Shown here one piece after another: positions 27,184 to 35,706 of a stretch of DNA of 64,000 nucleotides (position 1 is its first letter; each line of letters opens with the position of its first letter). Origin of the DNA: Halomonas alimentaria. GTDB taxonomy: Bacteria > Pseudomonadota > Gammaproteobacteria > Pseudomonadales > Halomonadaceae. Below the pieces are notes generated by a model. It saw only the letters and a program-made list of their open reading frames with translations, searched no databases and was not told the DNA's origin. Where the stretch lies: the NCBI RefSeq assembly GCF_009902005.1, contig NZ_WUTT01000001.1:2736705-2800704 (forward strand). Direction: 5' to 3'. Made by a program: the position numbers and the translations under genes.

Positions 27184-29081
27184 TCAGACGCTCAGGAAGG
27201 AGCGATGGATCTCGCTTCCATAGCGCCGGACGATCGCCCGTTTGGTGGCGTGAAAGTCGGCGACACTGCCCTGGCGCCCCGATTTCTCCAGGGTGCGCGT
27301 GGCCAGTTCCTCGGCGATCACCTCCAGGAAGAGCTCGGCCAACAGCAGCCTGGCGGAGTCACGGAAGTGCCCACGGCCATCCACGTAGAGCTGTACCGTC
27401 GGGGCCCCGGTGTTGATCAGGATCTTGCGCTCCTCGGGGCTGTAGACGGCACGGTCCAGGGTCTCCTCGAGGTTGCGGAATTCGTAGCCCAGGAACATCG
27501 CCTCGCCGTGATCCCGCGATGGACCGCGACGCGGCGCATGGGGCACGCCGCCATGGCCGTGGTGGGAGGCGTGGCGGGCCAGCACGATCTCGCACCAGGC
27601 CCAGTAGGCGCCGGCACGCACGTTGATCTCGCCCCGGGCCCCCTCCTCCTCGCCGCTCAGGGTCCAGGTGAGGCGCCCCTCCTCGCCGAGCTCCTCCACC
27701 CTCACCTGCGTGGGAGTGGCGTCGATGGCGAGCGAGTCGGGCAGCGCATAGTCGATGGCAAGCTCCGCCCCCTGGGGAAGCTGCGCGCGGTCCACCAGCA
27801 GCGTGACATGGAAGGAGTGGCCCGGCCGGCGGTAGTAAAAGGGAGTGGTAAAGCGCAGGGCGGTGTCGAGCGCAGGCGCCTCGGCGGGCTCGCTCGCCAG
27901 CGGTGGCGTGAGCCCCAGGTCCTGCACCGCCGCGCGGCTCATGCGCTGCAGCAGGTGCTCGATCATATGGGCGGTGCGCTGCGAGGTGGTCGCCCGGGCC
28001 AGGTGCTTGAGCTTCTCCTGCTCGGCGAGCACGTGAGGCGCAACCAGACGGCTGACGGCGCGGGAGAAGGCCTTGACGAAGGCGTTGCGGGGATTGAGCC
28101 CCTCGCGCTCGTCGCTGATGATCGCCTCGCCCTCGGCGAGTTTCTCGAGCAGCGCCGGGCAGCGCACGCTGCCGAACAGGTACTCGGTGCCCACCTGGTT
28201 CTCGAACTCGAACAGCTGGCAGTCCAGGGCCGCCATGCCGGAGAACACCACCAGGCCGTTGGTGCGGTCGTCGCCATGCTGGGTCAGTTCGGCCTCGCGG
28301 GAGCGCTTGAGTGTCAGGGTGAAGGGGAACTCCTGCTGCTGGAAGACGAAACTGCTCGCCTGCTCCGGCCCGACCAGCAGCAGCGACGGCGGCTGCTGAA
28401 AGCGGATCCGTCCACTCTCCTCCACCACCCGGCCGCGCCTCAGGTGCGCCAGACTCACTTCGCGCCGCTCGAGGATATCGCGCAGGTAGACGTTGTCGGC
28501 CAGGGCCTGCACCAGGGTATGGAACTGGGTGATGGCGACCTGGGGGTTCTCCACCACGATGGTCACCCGGGTGCCGTTGCGACGGATACCGAGCCGACGC
28601 TGGTCGCCTTCGGTGGCTTCCCGGTCGCCTTCACCGTCATCGAAGAGGTAGCCGCCATTGGCGTCGCGGAACAGCTCGATGCGGGTGTGGCGGCCCTCAT
28701 GGAGGGTCTCCAGCCAGCCGTGGCCGAGGCCGTAGATCGCCTGCTTGAGGCCCCGGCCGAAGAAGCCGCGCCCCTCCCCCTCGCCGCGGGAGAGCAGCTG
28801 TGGGCACCGCCGTAGGTGAGGATGCTGGCGGCACACTCGAACGACATGCCCTCCGCCTGGTCGGTGACCTTGAGCAGAGCGCCGTTCTGATGGCGCTCGT
28901 ACTCGATACGGATCTCGCCGCTCGGGTCCTCTTCCCTCCCCCTCTCGCCGGCGCGCTCGAGGCGCCCGTAGCTGTCGTCGCTGTTGGTGATCAGCTCCAC
29001 CAGGGCCTTCTCGATGGAGGCGAAGCGGCGCGAGTCGATGCCGATGACCCGCTGGTCGACGGGAATGGCGCCAATGGTCAT
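27184..29081 (-). pseudogene. GHKL ATPase-domain protein, broken by a frameshift
   Basis: The gene starts at ATG 29081 and reads MTIGAIPVDQRVIGIDSRRF, with N-box LVELITNSDDSYG near residue 28 and G1 motif VTDQAEGMS near residue 75. This frame then enters an unrelated tail. The second ATPase motif (GEGRGFFGRGLKQAI) continues in another frame that stays open to 27184. The shift falls in about 28770-28815, in a G-rich tract, and is consistent with one extra base (or two missing). Read through, the product is about 630 residues with an N-terminal GHKL (HSP90/MORC-like) ATPase and a long unrecognised C-terminal part. It overlaps the MOSC gene by four bases. It may be a real pseudogene or a sequence error. 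Confidence 0.8.
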
Positions 29082-29926
29082 GAGCGAGTCCTCATGGTGA
29101 TGTCATCGCCTACCGAAAGCCTCGCCCCTTCACCCTCGAGGACGATGGCGTTCTGGCCGAAGTAGCCGCCCGGAGCGGCGCGGGTATTCATCTCCACCAG
29201 GGTGCGCAGCGGCTCGCCGGGTACGGCGATCTCGCCGCTGTGCTGGTCCACGGTGGTGATCTTGCAGCGCTGGCAGGGCTTGCGCAGCCCGAGACGCCAG
29301 GCGCCGTCGGCGGCGGCCAGGGTGTCCCAGCCATCCTCGGCGAAGGGAGTCGCGTGATCGACCACCAGGCTCGGCCGGAAGCGGCTCATGGGCACCGGAT
29401 CGAGCCCCTTGGCGGCAAGGCGGCGATTCATCTCGTCAAGCGAGCCCTCGCTCACCACCAGCAGGGGGTAGCCGTCGGCGAATCCGGTATGGGCCCGCTC
29501 GCCGGGCGCCAGGTAGTGGGGCTCGACGGCGCGACGCTGTTCGGGGGCGAAGCGCACCAGGCGCAGGCCGCTGCCGCGCCAGTCGCCCAGCACGTCGCTC
29601 AACCAGTCGCGTGCCTCGACGCCCTCGTCCAGGGCCTCGCAGCGGTCCTCCCACACGTACACCGGGATCCGGGGAAGCGCCCCCACCGCCAGCGGCACGC
29701 GCAGCGGCGCCACCTCGGGGTGGCTTAGCACCAGGGCATCGGCTTCGAGATGCACGCGGATGCGTGCCATGGTCGGCAGCTGACGCTGGGTCACGAAACG
29801 CCCCACGTCGTCCACCACCATCCAGCGGCGATCCCAGGCGAGACCCTCGGCGGTCAGCTCGGCTGTGTCCAGGGCGATGCCGCCCAGCGACTTGACCGGA
29901 TAGATGTTGAGCTGGGTGATCTTCAC
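29078..29926 (-). CDS. MOSC-domain protein (YcbX type)
   Basis: This 282-residue protein has an N-terminal MOSC beta-barrel domain (ITQLNIYPVKSLGGIALDTAELTAEGLAWDRRWMVVD) and a C-terminal MOSC domain with the sequence RLGLRKPCQRCKITTVDQHSGE, whose second cysteine is the usual molybdenum ligand. It resembles YcbX, which reduces N-hydroxylated compounds with molybdenum cofactor. There is no C-terminal ferredoxin domain, so electrons must come from another protein. The stop overlaps the start of the GHKL ATPase gene by four bases, so the two are translationally coupled. Confidence 0.9.
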   Translation of the reverse strand: MKITQLNIYPVKSLGGIALDTAELTAEGLAWDRRWMVVDDVGRFVTQRQLPTMARIRVHLEADALVLSHPEVAPLRVPLAVGALPRIPVYVWEDRCEALDEGVEARDWLSDVLGDWRGSGLRLVRFAPEQRRAVEPHYLAPGERAHTGFADGYPLLVVSEGSLDEMNRRLAAKGLDPVPMSRFRPSLVVDHATPFAEDGWDTLAAADGAWRLGLRKPCQRCKITTVDQHSGEIAVPGEPLRTLVEMNTRAAPGGYFGQNAIVLEGEGARLSVGDDITMRTRS

Positions 29927-29977
29927 GGCGGGCTCCTGGCAGGGCGATGCCCAAAGCCTATCCCAGCCGAGGGGGGA

Positions 29978-30328
29978 TTACAGCCGGCTGGTTTCGATCA
30001 CATAACCGATGATGGGATAGCCGGCCTTGCGCGCGGCCTTCTCGGCTTCCAACTGGGCCTCGACCTTGGAGATGCTGGAGGAGACATGCTCGAACACGGT
30101 GTCCATCTCGAGCTGCTTGGTGCGTACGGCCAGCTTCACCAGATGGCCGGTCTTGGGTGCGCCTTCGGGCTTGCTGCGCGGCGCCTTGGCCTTGGGCTCT
30201 TCACCGGCTTCCCTGGGCCACTCGGGGGGCGCGGTAGCCGCCTTGCGGCGTGTTTCCTGCGCGTTGTCCATGAAGGCGTTGATGTCGCGGCGCATCTGCC
30301 GCTCGAACTCGCTCAATTCCGTTTCCAT
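29978..30328 (-). CDS. hypothetical protein
   Basis: A 116-residue protein I cannot place in a family. It is highly charged, with an N-terminal helix (ELSEFERQMRRDINAFMDNAQETRRKA), a Pro/Lys/Ala-rich linker at about residues 33-58, and a second helix (TVFEHVSSSISKVEAQLEAEKAARKAG) ending in YPIIGYVIETSRL. There is no signal peptide or membrane segment. The frame has normal high-GC codon use and lies 51 bases upstream of the MOSC gene on the same strand, so it is probably real and co-transcribed. Confidence 0.7.
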   Translation of the reverse strand: METELSEFERQMRRDINAFMDNAQETRRKAATAPPEWPREAGEEPKAKAPRSKPEGAPKTGHLVKLAVRTKQLEMDTVFEHVSSSISKVEAQLEAEKAARKAGYPIIGYVIETSRL

Positions 30329-30651
30329 CGTGTCTCCGTCTACTTCAGGGATGGCGGGAGTGTACCAGAAGTTGCGCCGAAGCCATCACTATCGTCCGCA
30401 TCCCGCATGACGCGGGGCTGGTGTCGCTGTTGACCAACATGTCGGAGGACCGGTTTCGGCCAGAAGCGGCCATTGAGATTTTCCTGATATTTAACGCCGC
30501 CTTAAGCGGTGAGCAACAGTTGGCTAAAGCGCAAAGCAAAGCGAAATTTAGCCAATTTAAGGACCCGGCCTAAAGGATTTTTTATATTTTATCTCTCTTT
30601 ATTCAAATTTATACCAAACATGCTTTGCAATGCCCTAAAATATTCTTTGCT
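30329..30651. other. intergenic boundary, shift from GC-rich to AT-rich DNA
   Basis: No gene is supported here. The left half (to about 30475) is GC-rich and would hold the promoter of the hypothetical gene; from about 30480 the DNA becomes strongly AT-rich and stays so through the DUF5677-like gene. This abrupt change marks the edge of probably acquired DNA. No tRNA or clear attachment repeat was found. Confidence 0.6.
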
Positions 30652-31539
30652 TTATTTAGTATCAGGACTTGGCACACCTGCATCCTTGGAGATTTTCTTG
30701 ATCTCCTCCCCAAGCCTTGAAAGTAATTTTTTGAATTTACTTAAATTTTCTTCATCGATCATGTTGTGTCGAATACAACAATACGTAACGGCTTCCACAA
30801 AAGAGCTAGTTACAATTCTAGACATCATAACCGAGTAAGAGCATGCCTCAAATGCTATTAACTTCCGTGCTTCCAAAGGGTGTTGAAGCGTCATCATATG
30901 AAGAATTGTATCTTCTGCAGTCATATGACTAGAACCACTCAAACGGTGATAAATTGAAAAATAATCACCAGTTTTCCCCAACTGTTCAAATCGCTTAAAC
31001 AATGAATTCCACCAAAGATCATTGTATTCACTAGGCTTCACTGAAAAATTGGTTTTAGCAAGCTCTACATAGTTTTCATAAAATGAAATAGCACTTATAC
31101 GCTCATCGATCAAAGGCGTGACCTGGGACGCATATTCTTTTTTAGAAGCTTCTACCTTCCACTCTTTTAGCTTTCGAACATGTTCGTCATACCACTTCGC
31201 CATGTAAGCGGTAATTGTGCGTTCATCTCCATGCAAAGCCATGAACATCAGGTTGATAGAAGACTCTTGAACAACTCTAGCCAGCGCTTCCGAACTGGTA
31301 AAGCACTGAGCTGCAATACAACAAAGCATACCTTCTATTTGTTCATAGATTCTACCAATAAAATTGAGATGAGCATGTACAATAAAGCCATCTTTTTCGG
31401 TTTTATTGTCAATATTTGCTATATAGTCATAAGATATCTTATTCGCATCTGCTGCACACTCTAGGGCAACTTTAATGTTTGATAAATTTAGCTTTTCATC
31501 GAACCCTTTCTTTTTCCTAAACTCTTCCAAATGATTCAC
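30652..31539 (-). CDS. DUF5677-like protein
   Basis: This 295-residue protein resembles the DUF5677 family: all-helical, with a central stretch of the form FTSSEALARVVQESSINLMF and a conserved-looking YHRLSGSSHMTAEDT segment near residue 205. The function is unknown. The gene is much richer in A+T than everything around it, using many AAA, AAT and TTT codons, which points to recent transfer. It lies downstream of the OLD/UvrD pair on the same strand, about 110 bases away, and could be an accessory of that system or a separate passenger. The family match is by general appearance only. Confidence 0.65.
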   Translation of the reverse strand: MNHLEEFRKKKGFDEKLNLSNIKVALECAADANKISYDYIANIDNKTEKDGFIVHAHLNFIGRIYEQIEGMLCCIAAQCFTSSEALARVVQESSINLMFMALHGDERTITAYMAKWYDEHVRKLKEWKVEASKKEYASQVTPLIDERISAISFYENYVELAKTNFSVKPSEYNDLWWNSLFKRFEQLGKTGDYFSIYHRLSGSSHMTAEDTILHMMTLQHPLEARKLIAFEACSYSVMMSRIVTSSFVEAVTYCCIRHNMIDEENLSKFKKLLSRLGEEIKKISKDAGVPSPDTK

Positions 31540-31648
31540 TGAAGCCTCTTAAAAATAATGACCAGAGTAACCGGAGCCCAACGTAGCGCAGAGCCAAAAA
31601 ATGAGTGGGAGCCGACCGAAGGCGAGGATGACGCTTCCGGTACGACAT

Positions 31649-33463
31649 TTAGAAACCGGCGGCACGCATTCGCTGCTCCAGTTCATTCAGAAATGGCGAG
31701 CGCCCACGATACATCGGACCATATCGCCCCTCAACGTACCCTGAATACAACATATGAACCTCGTCGCGTGCACGTGTGAGCCCCACGTAGAAGAGTCGGC
31801 GGCTCTCGCGTAACTTCTCTGGGCTCTCGTTTAGCCATGGCAAATTTCCGAGGTCGAGACCAACCATAATAACCACGTCGTACTCGCATCCCTTAGCGGA
31901 GTGGAGTGTCAGTAGATTCAAGTGATCCGGCGAGCCGTCTCGCCCACCCAGACTGGTGATGTCGAGCTTAGCCAGTACTCCGCCTTCGGCGAGCGCTTCA
32001 GTCATGCGGTCCAGTTGCTCTTTCTGATCGGCAAGCACTAACTCCGCAGCCAAGAGACGATCTACGATGCCGTCACGCAACGAAGCAACGAAATCACGTG
32101 CGGGCTGCTGGTCGTTCCTCAATCTCCATAGCAAAGCGGTCAGCTCTTGCCCCTCGCGTCGAGCCTGAGCATCATCCAGATTCGCCCGATAAAATGCGAG
32201 ATAACGGTCGATCAACCCGCGCAGTTGTGGGCGCCCGATACGCCAGCCACCAGCGCACCAGCTCGCACAGTCTTCCACCCAGCTTGTCAGGGCAACCTTG
32301 CGATAAGGAGCGGAGTTGTCCACGCGGATGTAATCGAAACCACCGGCTGCCACCGCTTCGGTCATAACATCCCCTGCGCGATAGTCCTTATAAAGGATTG
32401 CGATATCGCCCAGCGTTCGACCCGGCTTAGAGGCTAAGGCAGCTGGTATGATCTGTGCGACAGCATGCGCGGCCTGGTCTGACAGACCACCGGGGCGTGG
32501 CACGAACTCTATGGTCGCCTGACGGGTCGGGTCGTTCGCTCGATAGCCACGAATCTCACCTAATGCCATCTCTGAAGCGCTGACGATACCTGCGCATGAG
32601 CGGTAGTTCATTTGAAGCCTGACCGGTTCGATATCCTCACGAGCAGCTAGCTCCATGAGCAATGAGCCATCAGCCCCCGTAAAACCGTATATTGACTGGT
32701 CCGCATCGCCAACTGCGAACAAGCGTACGCCACCCTCGAAAACCAGGCGCTTGACGATGCAATGGAGCGCGACTCCTAGATCTTGGTATTCATCTATCGC
32801 CAGCACCGGAAATTTAGCCTGTACTAAGGGGAGCACCCAATCATGCTCGGCGATTAGACGATGACCAAAGATAACCATGTCATCGTAGTCGATTAGCCCC
32901 TCTTGGCGTAATGCCGCTTCGTAAGCTTCGGCCCAGGCGGCGAGTTCCTCCTCGCTACGCCAATCGACGCTGTTTCGATTCAGCACGGATCGGCGATGCC
33001 GCCCTAGATCGATTTCCTTGTAAGGATGGTTAGGCCCAAAGAGTCTGTCTCCGGATTGCCTGATCAAACGGTTCCTTACGCGCTGGGATGCTACCGAAAG
33101 CGGAAACTGAATCGGTAGATCAGCTAAGCGCCCATATGGCATTAGCAGATGGCGCAGACAGAACCCATGGACTGTACCAATGAACAGGTTCGGCGTCTCT
33201 CGCAACCCCAACACTTCGAGCCGACGGTTCAGTTCGCGCGCGCACTCGTGACTATAGGTGATGCACGCAGCACCACGCGGGGCCTGAACGTCCTCAGCCA
33301 GGATGCGAGCCAGCTTCAGCACGAGCGTCTTGGTTTTTCCACTTCCCGGACCGGCAAGCACCACGCAGTGCCCTTGAGAGTTATACGCTGCTAACTGGCC
33401 TGGATTTCCAGCCAACTCAGCAGCCTGAGCCAAGTAGGCTGTACTGACACTACGCGACCACAT
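31649..33463 (-). CDS. UvrD/Rep-type helicase (GajB-like)
   Basis: This is a superfamily 1 DNA helicase of 604 residues. Visible motifs are Walker A AGPGSGKTKTLVLKLA near residue 38, Ia YSHECARELNRR, II LAIDEYQDLG near residue 225, III AVGDADQSIYGF, IV MNYRSC, V LLTLHSAKGCEYDVVIMVGL and VI RRLFYVGLTRARD. The gene overlaps the end of the OLD-type nuclease gene by 14 bases. This tandem is the arrangement of Gabija and class 2 OLD systems. It is longer than the B. cereus GajB (about 494 residues). ATG 33463 is chosen because the sequence upstream of it is antisense-like and unlike helicases. Confidence 0.9.
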   Translation of the reverse strand: MWSRSVSTAYLAQAAELAGNPGQLAAYNSQGHCVVLAGPGSGKTKTLVLKLARILAEDVQAPRGAACITYSHECARELNRRLEVLGLRETPNLFIGTVHGFCLRHLLMPYGRLADLPIQFPLSVASQRVRNRLIRQSGDRLFGPNHPYKEIDLGRHRRSVLNRNSVDWRSEEELAAWAEAYEAALRQEGLIDYDDMVIFGHRLIAEHDWVLPLVQAKFPVLAIDEYQDLGVALHCIVKRLVFEGGVRLFAVGDADQSIYGFTGADGSLLMELAAREDIEPVRLQMNYRSCAGIVSASEMALGEIRGYRANDPTRQATIEFVPRPGGLSDQAAHAVAQIIPAALASKPGRTLGDIAILYKDYRAGDVMTEAVAAGGFDYIRVDNSAPYRKVALTSWVEDCASWCAGGWRIGRPQLRGLIDRYLAFYRANLDDAQARREGQELTALLWRLRNDQQPARDFVASLRDGIVDRLLAAELVLADQKEQLDRMTEALAEGGVLAKLDITSLGGRDGSPDHLNLLTLHSAKGCEYDVVIMVGLDLGNLPWLNESPEKLRESRRLFYVGLTRARDEVHMLYSGYVEGRYGPMYRGRSPFLNELEQRMRAAGF

Positions 33464-35231
33464 CGCGGATATGCTCCAGTGCTGAACGGATGTAGTCAGG
33501 ACAAACGTCTTCCGACACTGAGGATGCAAGTGACTGGGCGAACCGTCCTTTTCCGATTCTTTCGATCCACTTCAGTAGTTTTTCTTTATTGACATGGTCT
33601 GGATCATCTACCCACTGCTGTAATGTTATTTGGGCGTTTTTCGCCAACCTCAGTTCCCGTCCGATCACCTCTTGCATCGCGTCGGCCAGTCCGCTGGCGA
33701 ATAGTTCCGGTTCCAAAGTGTCCTCGTTCACGAAATATCCGTAACTTTCGGCAAGTTCAATCACCTCGTCCGTATCCATGTTCCCGTGGTCTAACTCATC
33801 CCCAACCACATCAAGAAGGTTGATCAGTCGCCTGCGGACCAGCGGGACCCTGCCGTCGATAGGATCACGATCCGTGAGGATCACGTGGGGAATATCCAAC
33901 CCTCCAGGGCCTAGGAGCTTCACATACGGAGTAAAGTTGGTCCCACCGACCGAACATACGGTGATCCCAAGCATGTCGAGTGAAATATCGAGCGCCTCGG
34001 CGAATGCGGGGACTAGAAACCGCTCCGCGTCGCCTTCGACCAGGATGACGCCTCGTGAAAAGAAAATCTCGCCGCGGGTAACATCAATGTAACGTTGGAG
34101 ATCGTCTTCATCCCTCTGTGTAAAAGGAGCTTTTGCCGTCGAGACTGCGACAGTCTTGCCGTCAGCCGCATTATGGCGTAACAAGACTATAGATCTGATC
34201 GGTGCAACGCTTGAGATATGAGGGGAATGAGTGGTGAGTACTGTCGTCATCGGAAGTTTTACCTCCCCCACTTCTTCGGAGCCGAGGAAGTAGCGATAGA
34301 TAAGACGCTGAACGTGCGGATGCAGGTGCGCTTCGGGCTCCTCAACTACAAAAAATGTATGGTCACGTTCTCCGTCGAAGACGAGACGATCAAGTTCAAG
34401 GCTCTTCAGGGCCAAGAAGATGAGGTTTGCCGTTCCTAGACTGGCATCGCCAACGCCGCGAACTCCATTATCGATCAGCAACCGCAGGCTACGCAGCAGT
34501 GCATCCACGCGAGTTGGAGCAAGCCCGAGCGACAAGGGAACGGCATGCTGCTTACCAGCAATGGCCATCAACCGCTCGCTTATTCGTTCTGATGTCGCCA
34601 CTACTTCATCGTGATCAGCTAGTTCTCGATGTGCTTCGTCGATCTGATCTTGGATTTCCTCACGGGCCTCGTCATCCAGTGACGCGGCTAGATCTTCAAT
34701 AAGCGGCCTCAACGGCGAATTGCGCCAGCTTGCAAGATCCTTCTCAGCATCACGCAGCGCCACCTGAACATCTATCGGCAACATACGGCGAAGTAGGCCA
34801 CCGACGCGCATTTCAGGATCATTACCGCCAAAGATTACATACTCATAGTCTTTTAGTGATTCAGGGGCGCGTCCCAGTCCGGCTTTTGGCTGAAAGCGAT
34901 AGGTGAGACGGGCAACCATAGGGGGGCCTGGGTCAATCACGCAATCGTTAAGATGGGCCATCAAGCGGGGATCGTCGGTGAAATTCATCAAATCCACTGA
35001 AATCTCAACTGTCTCACCGACCTTGTTCGCGCTCAGTCCATCCCAGAAGTGTTCTAGCCCTAGGTGCCGGTCGCGTTCGGACAAACCCGGATCAAGGATC
35101 AGTTGCAGGCCACGGATAAAGTTGCTCTTGCCGACCTTATTCTCTCCAACTATGACGATGCTCTCATCTGTTTCGATATCTATATTGGAAAAATTCGCGA
35201 AGTTAATCAGCCTGACCCGGGAAATCCTCAT
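33450..35231 (-). CDS. OLD-family ATPase/TOPRIM nuclease (GajA-like)
   Basis: This 593-residue protein joins an ABC-like ATPase to a TOPRIM nuclease. The N-terminus has INFANFSNIDIETDESIVIVGENKVGKSNFIRGL with Walker A at residues 30-37. An inserted helical dimerisation region follows, then the signature DASLGTANLIFLALKSLE, Walker B FFVVEEPEAHLHPHVQR near residue 297 and LTTHSPHIS. The TOPRIM part shows VILVEGDAERFLVPAF (catalytic Glu, near residue 395) and HVILTDRDP (Asp pair, near residue 450). With the helicase gene it forms a Gabija-like anti-phage pair. Codon use is less GC-biased than in the flanking core genes. Confidence 0.92.
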   Translation of the reverse strand: MRISRVRLINFANFSNIDIETDESIVIVGENKVGKSNFIRGLQLILDPGLSERDRHLGLEHFWDGLSANKVGETVEISVDLMNFTDDPRLMAHLNDCVIDPGPPMVARLTYRFQPKAGLGRAPESLKDYEYVIFGGNDPEMRVGGLLRRMLPIDVQVALRDAEKDLASWRNSPLRPLIEDLAASLDDEAREEIQDQIDEAHRELADHDEVVATSERISERLMAIAGKQHAVPLSLGLAPTRVDALLRSLRLLIDNGVRGVGDASLGTANLIFLALKSLELDRLVFDGERDHTFFVVEEPEAHLHPHVQRLIYRYFLGSEEVGEVKLPMTTVLTTHSPHISSVAPIRSIVLLRHNAADGKTVAVSTAKAPFTQRDEDDLQRYIDVTRGEIFFSRGVILVEGDAERFLVPAFAEALDISLDMLGITVCSVGGTNFTPYVKLLGPGGLDIPHVILTDRDPIDGRVPLVRRRLINLLDVVGDELDHGNMDTDEVIELAESYGYFVNEDTLEPELFASGLADAMQEVIGRELRLAKNAQITLQQWVDDPDHVNKEKLLKWIERIGKGRFAQSLASSVSEDVCPDYIRSALEHIRDVVA

Positions 35232-35667
35232 CAGCCTACCCCGTTGGTTATTTGTTGAATTTTGATAGTGGTAGGGCTTAGGCTTAATCCACTACCCTCG
35301 AAATTACCCTTTTTCATAAAGCTCGGAAAAATGAAGTCTCGCCAAGTTTATCTTGGGCAGTGTAAAAGCTTAATCGCCCTGTGTTCTGTAAACCGCAAAA
35401 TGTCTGCTTTGGGTCGATAGCGGCTCTTCGCCCGATAAATCGAGCTCCTACAGGCAACATGACGACGACGCGAGGGAAGACGCTGACTGCGGCATAAGCC
35501 CCTGCACCTCATTACCCAAAGGACCATTAGCCAGCAGCCTAACCGATAATGCCCCTGTTTGCGGCCTCATCCGTCAACGTTGGCGCGAATTACGTAATCG
35601 GCGGATGACCCTGTCAGCGATTCGCCATATGGCGTGCGAGACATTGCCGACAGGGAATAAAGGATTA
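35232..35667. other. intergenic region with REP-like sequence, right edge of the defence block
   Basis: No gene is supported in this 436-base stretch. The first 150 bases are AT-rich and would hold the promoter of the OLD/UvrD operon. The rest regains core composition and contains a REP-like palindromic sequence at 35424-35453. No integrase, tRNA end or direct repeat matching the left edge (about 30480) was recognised. Confidence 0.5.
35424..35453. repeat. REP-like extragenic palindromic sequence
   Basis: A short imperfect palindrome built on CGAT-AA-ATCG within a GC-rich context and ending in GAGCTCCTACAG. The trailing GAGC-TCCTACAG sequence resembles the conserved ends of REP elements in Pseudomonas and related genomes. 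Only one copy was found in the window, so the call rests on appearance. Confidence 0.4.
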
Positions 35668-35689
35668 CCGGGCGGAGCATTCCGCCCGG
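35668..35689 (-). terminator. hairpin after the zinc alcohol dehydrogenase gene
   Basis: A perfect 9-bp stem (CCGGGCGGA at 35668-35676 and TCCGCCCGG at 35681-35689) with a GCAT loop lies 17 bases past the stop of the minus-strand dehydrogenase gene. The following U run is weak. Confidence 0.7.
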
Positions 35690-35706
35690 CTGGGGAGTAG
35701 CGAACC

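Noticed and set aside
30329..30651. Short open frames in the boundary region
   Set aside because: None has a ribosome site, domain or consistent codon use.
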